NCBI GenBank assembly: GCA_022447405.1
Contig: JAKVCE010000030.1
Location: 1 to 13,588, forward strand
Source of the DNA: Planctomycetota bacterium
GTDB lineage: Bacteria; Planctomycetota; UBA1135; GCA-002686595
Direction: 5' to 3'
Length of the DNA: 13,588 nucleotides
The notes below the pieces were generated by a model. That model was given only the letters and a program-made list of their open reading frames with translations. It was not told where the DNA came from and ran no database searches. Shown piece after piece: positions 12,474 through 13,588 of the stretch. Numbering within the stretch: position 1 is the stretch's first letter; each line of letters begins with the position of its first letter. A program made the translations under genes and the position numbers.

Positions 12474-13588
12474 TCATGACCTCACTCTCGCATCTGCAGG
12501 GTCGGGGCTCTCTCGTGTCAGGGCTCCATCGTCGGGGATTGACGGGCTCTTGGCCTCCTCGCCCGGGCGCTGAGAGGGGAGGATCAGGTCGTGTCCGCCG
12601 ACGCAGACTCGCTGCACGCGTCGACCGACCGCGCAGGTGATCTCGTAGGGGATGGTCTCGGAGAGCGCCGCGATCTCTTCGACGTCGATCCTGTCTCCGC
12701 CGTCGGCGCCGATCAAGGTGACGACGTCCTCTACGGAGGCCTCTGGGACTTCGGTGACGTCGATGGTCGTGTAGTCCATGGAGACGCGCCCGACGATGGG
12801 GGCGCGCGACCCCCTGATCAACACCTCGCCCCGGTTGCTCAGTCGCCACGAGACCCCGTCGTTGTAGCCGACGGGCACGGTCGCGATGCGGCGATCGCCG
12901 CGCGCGCGCCAGGTGGAGCCGTACCCCACGCCCCTGCCGTTGGGGACGTCCTTCATGAACACCACCTGGCTCTTGAGCGAGAGGATCGGTTTGAGAGAGT
13001 CGGACCCTGGGAGCTCTCCCGGGAGGATCCCGAAGGCGCTGATCCCTGGGCGCACGAGGTCGTGGAGCGGTTTGAGCCCCGTGAAGAGTCCAGCTGAGTT
13101 CGAGATGTGCACCGCGCCGAGCTCCATGTCCTCCGCCCTCGCGGCGTCTAGGACCTCTTCGAAGATGTGCACTTGTTCATCGGTGCGTGGGTCGAGGGCT
13201 CCCTCGGGGGAGCTGATGTGGGTCATCACGCCGGCGAGCTTGAGATGTGAGGCTCCTTGTACGGCCCGCAAGAGCTCGAGCGCTTTCTGGGGTCTGACCC
13301 CTAGTCGGCTCATGCCGGTGTCGATATTGACGTGGACCCGGGCGAAGAGGCCAGCGCGGCTCCCCTCAGCCTGGAGCTTGGGCGCGCGGTCGATCGAGTG
13401 GAGGCCGATCTCGACGTTGTGCCCGAGGAGCGCTGGGACCTCACCGTCCACGACCGTGCCGAGCACCAAGATGGGCTGGCGGATGCCAGAGAGCCTGAGC
13501 TCGAGCGCCTCTGCGGAGGTGCCCACTCCGAAACCAGCCACTCCACAGCGGACTGCGTGCTGCGCGATCGCCACCGCGCCGTGCCCGT
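12474..13588 (-). CDS. alr: Alanine racemase (N-terminus off window)
   Basis: This PLP enzyme converts L- to D-alanine for peptidoglycan. The frame stays open to the window edge, where the last complete codons read GHG-A-V-A. The split codon NAC fits Tyr of the family motif KADAYGHGAV, so the PLP lysine lies only about 4 residues beyond the edge. The GTG at 13572-13574 is internal, not the start. Visible motifs are 'VHVNIDTGMSRLG', 'THISSPEG', 'VHISNSAG', 'LVRPGISAFG', 'GVGYGSTW' (catalytic Tyr, complement of 12921-12923), 'VPVGYNDG', 'GRVSMDYTTIDVT' and 'VTLIGADGGDRIDVEEIA'. After the usual end at 'RVQRVCVGG' there is a C-terminal tail of about 35 mostly polar residues. It is followed after 1 nt by the AsmA-like gene. 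Confidence 0.95.
   Translation of the reverse strand, partial: GHGAVAIAQHAVRCGVAGFGVGTSAEALELRLSGIRQPILVLGTVVDGEVPALLGHNVEIGLHSIDRAPKLQAEGSRAGLFARVHVNIDTGMSRLGVRPQKALELLRAVQGASHLKLAGVMTHISSPEGALDPRTDEQVHIFEEVLDAARAEDMELGAVHISNSAGLFTGLKPLHDLVRPGISAFGILPGELPGSDSLKPILSLKSQVVFMKDVPNGRGVGYGSTWRARGDRRIATVPVGYNDGVSWRLSNRGEVLIRGSRAPIVGRVSMDYTTIDVTEVPEASVEDVVTLIGADGGDRIDVEEIAALSETIPYEITCAVGRRVQRVCVGGHDLILPSQRPGEEAKSPSIPDDGALTRESPDPADARVRS

Noticed and set aside
13572..13574. GTG as the alr start
   Set aside because: The upstream codons GHG-A and a split NAC codon continue the family's KADAYGHGAV motif, so the gene runs off the window.

Overview
The window is GC-rich bacterial chromosome, densely packed, with weak or absent Shine-Dalgarno sequences at many starts and several GTG/TTG starts. 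Two protein types suggest Planctomycetota or a relative: a HEAT-repeat/von Willebrand factor A protein, and the C-terminal part of a large 'HPEKY' metallopeptidase-like protein. No rRNA or other phylogenetic marker is present apart from rnpB, so the phylum is an inference.

Layout. Positions 1-786 (+) hold the C-terminal part of the HPEKY-type protein, whose N-terminus probably lies off the window. It converges on an unrecognised 264-residue protein (794-1588, -). Divergent from that is a two-gene plus-strand operon: a ferritin-like helical protein (1704-2174) and an AhpD/peroxidase-related enzyme (2187-2771). The AhpD-like gene is the highlight. Its frame is interrupted once, by TGA at 2430-2432, exactly where the family has the second cysteine of its CxxC active site, and a hairpin follows at the distance expected of a bacterial SECIS element. 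I read it as one 194-residue selenoprotein. Facing it is a minus-strand pair: a NUDIX protein (3031-3663) and a 77-residue possibly Sm-like protein (2782-3015). They are preceded by a good sigma70-type promoter and a leader of about 165 nt.

The RNase P RNA gene rnpB (about 3934-4314, -) is clear from its conserved core and a perfect 12-bp P1 helix. Divergent from it is a secreted coiled-coil/HEAT/VWA protein (4388-6379, +), followed after 2 nt by an alpha/beta hydrolase (6382-7260, +) whose nucleophile serine is replaced by glycine. The rest is one tight minus-strand operon, in transcription order: alanine racemase alr (running off the right edge), a 1233-residue AsmA-like envelope protein, mannose-1-phosphate guanylyltransferase, and the Holliday junction resolvase-like ruvX. 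It covers peptidoglycan precursor, envelope and sugar-nucleotide functions.

All three convergent gene pairs have their two stop codons inside a short hairpin (781-799, 2767-2786, 7241-7263), a compact arrangement probably serving as shared 3' ends. I saw no tRNA, rRNA, CRISPR array, insertion sequence or phage gene. The only sizeable non-coding stretch besides rnpB is 3664-3933.
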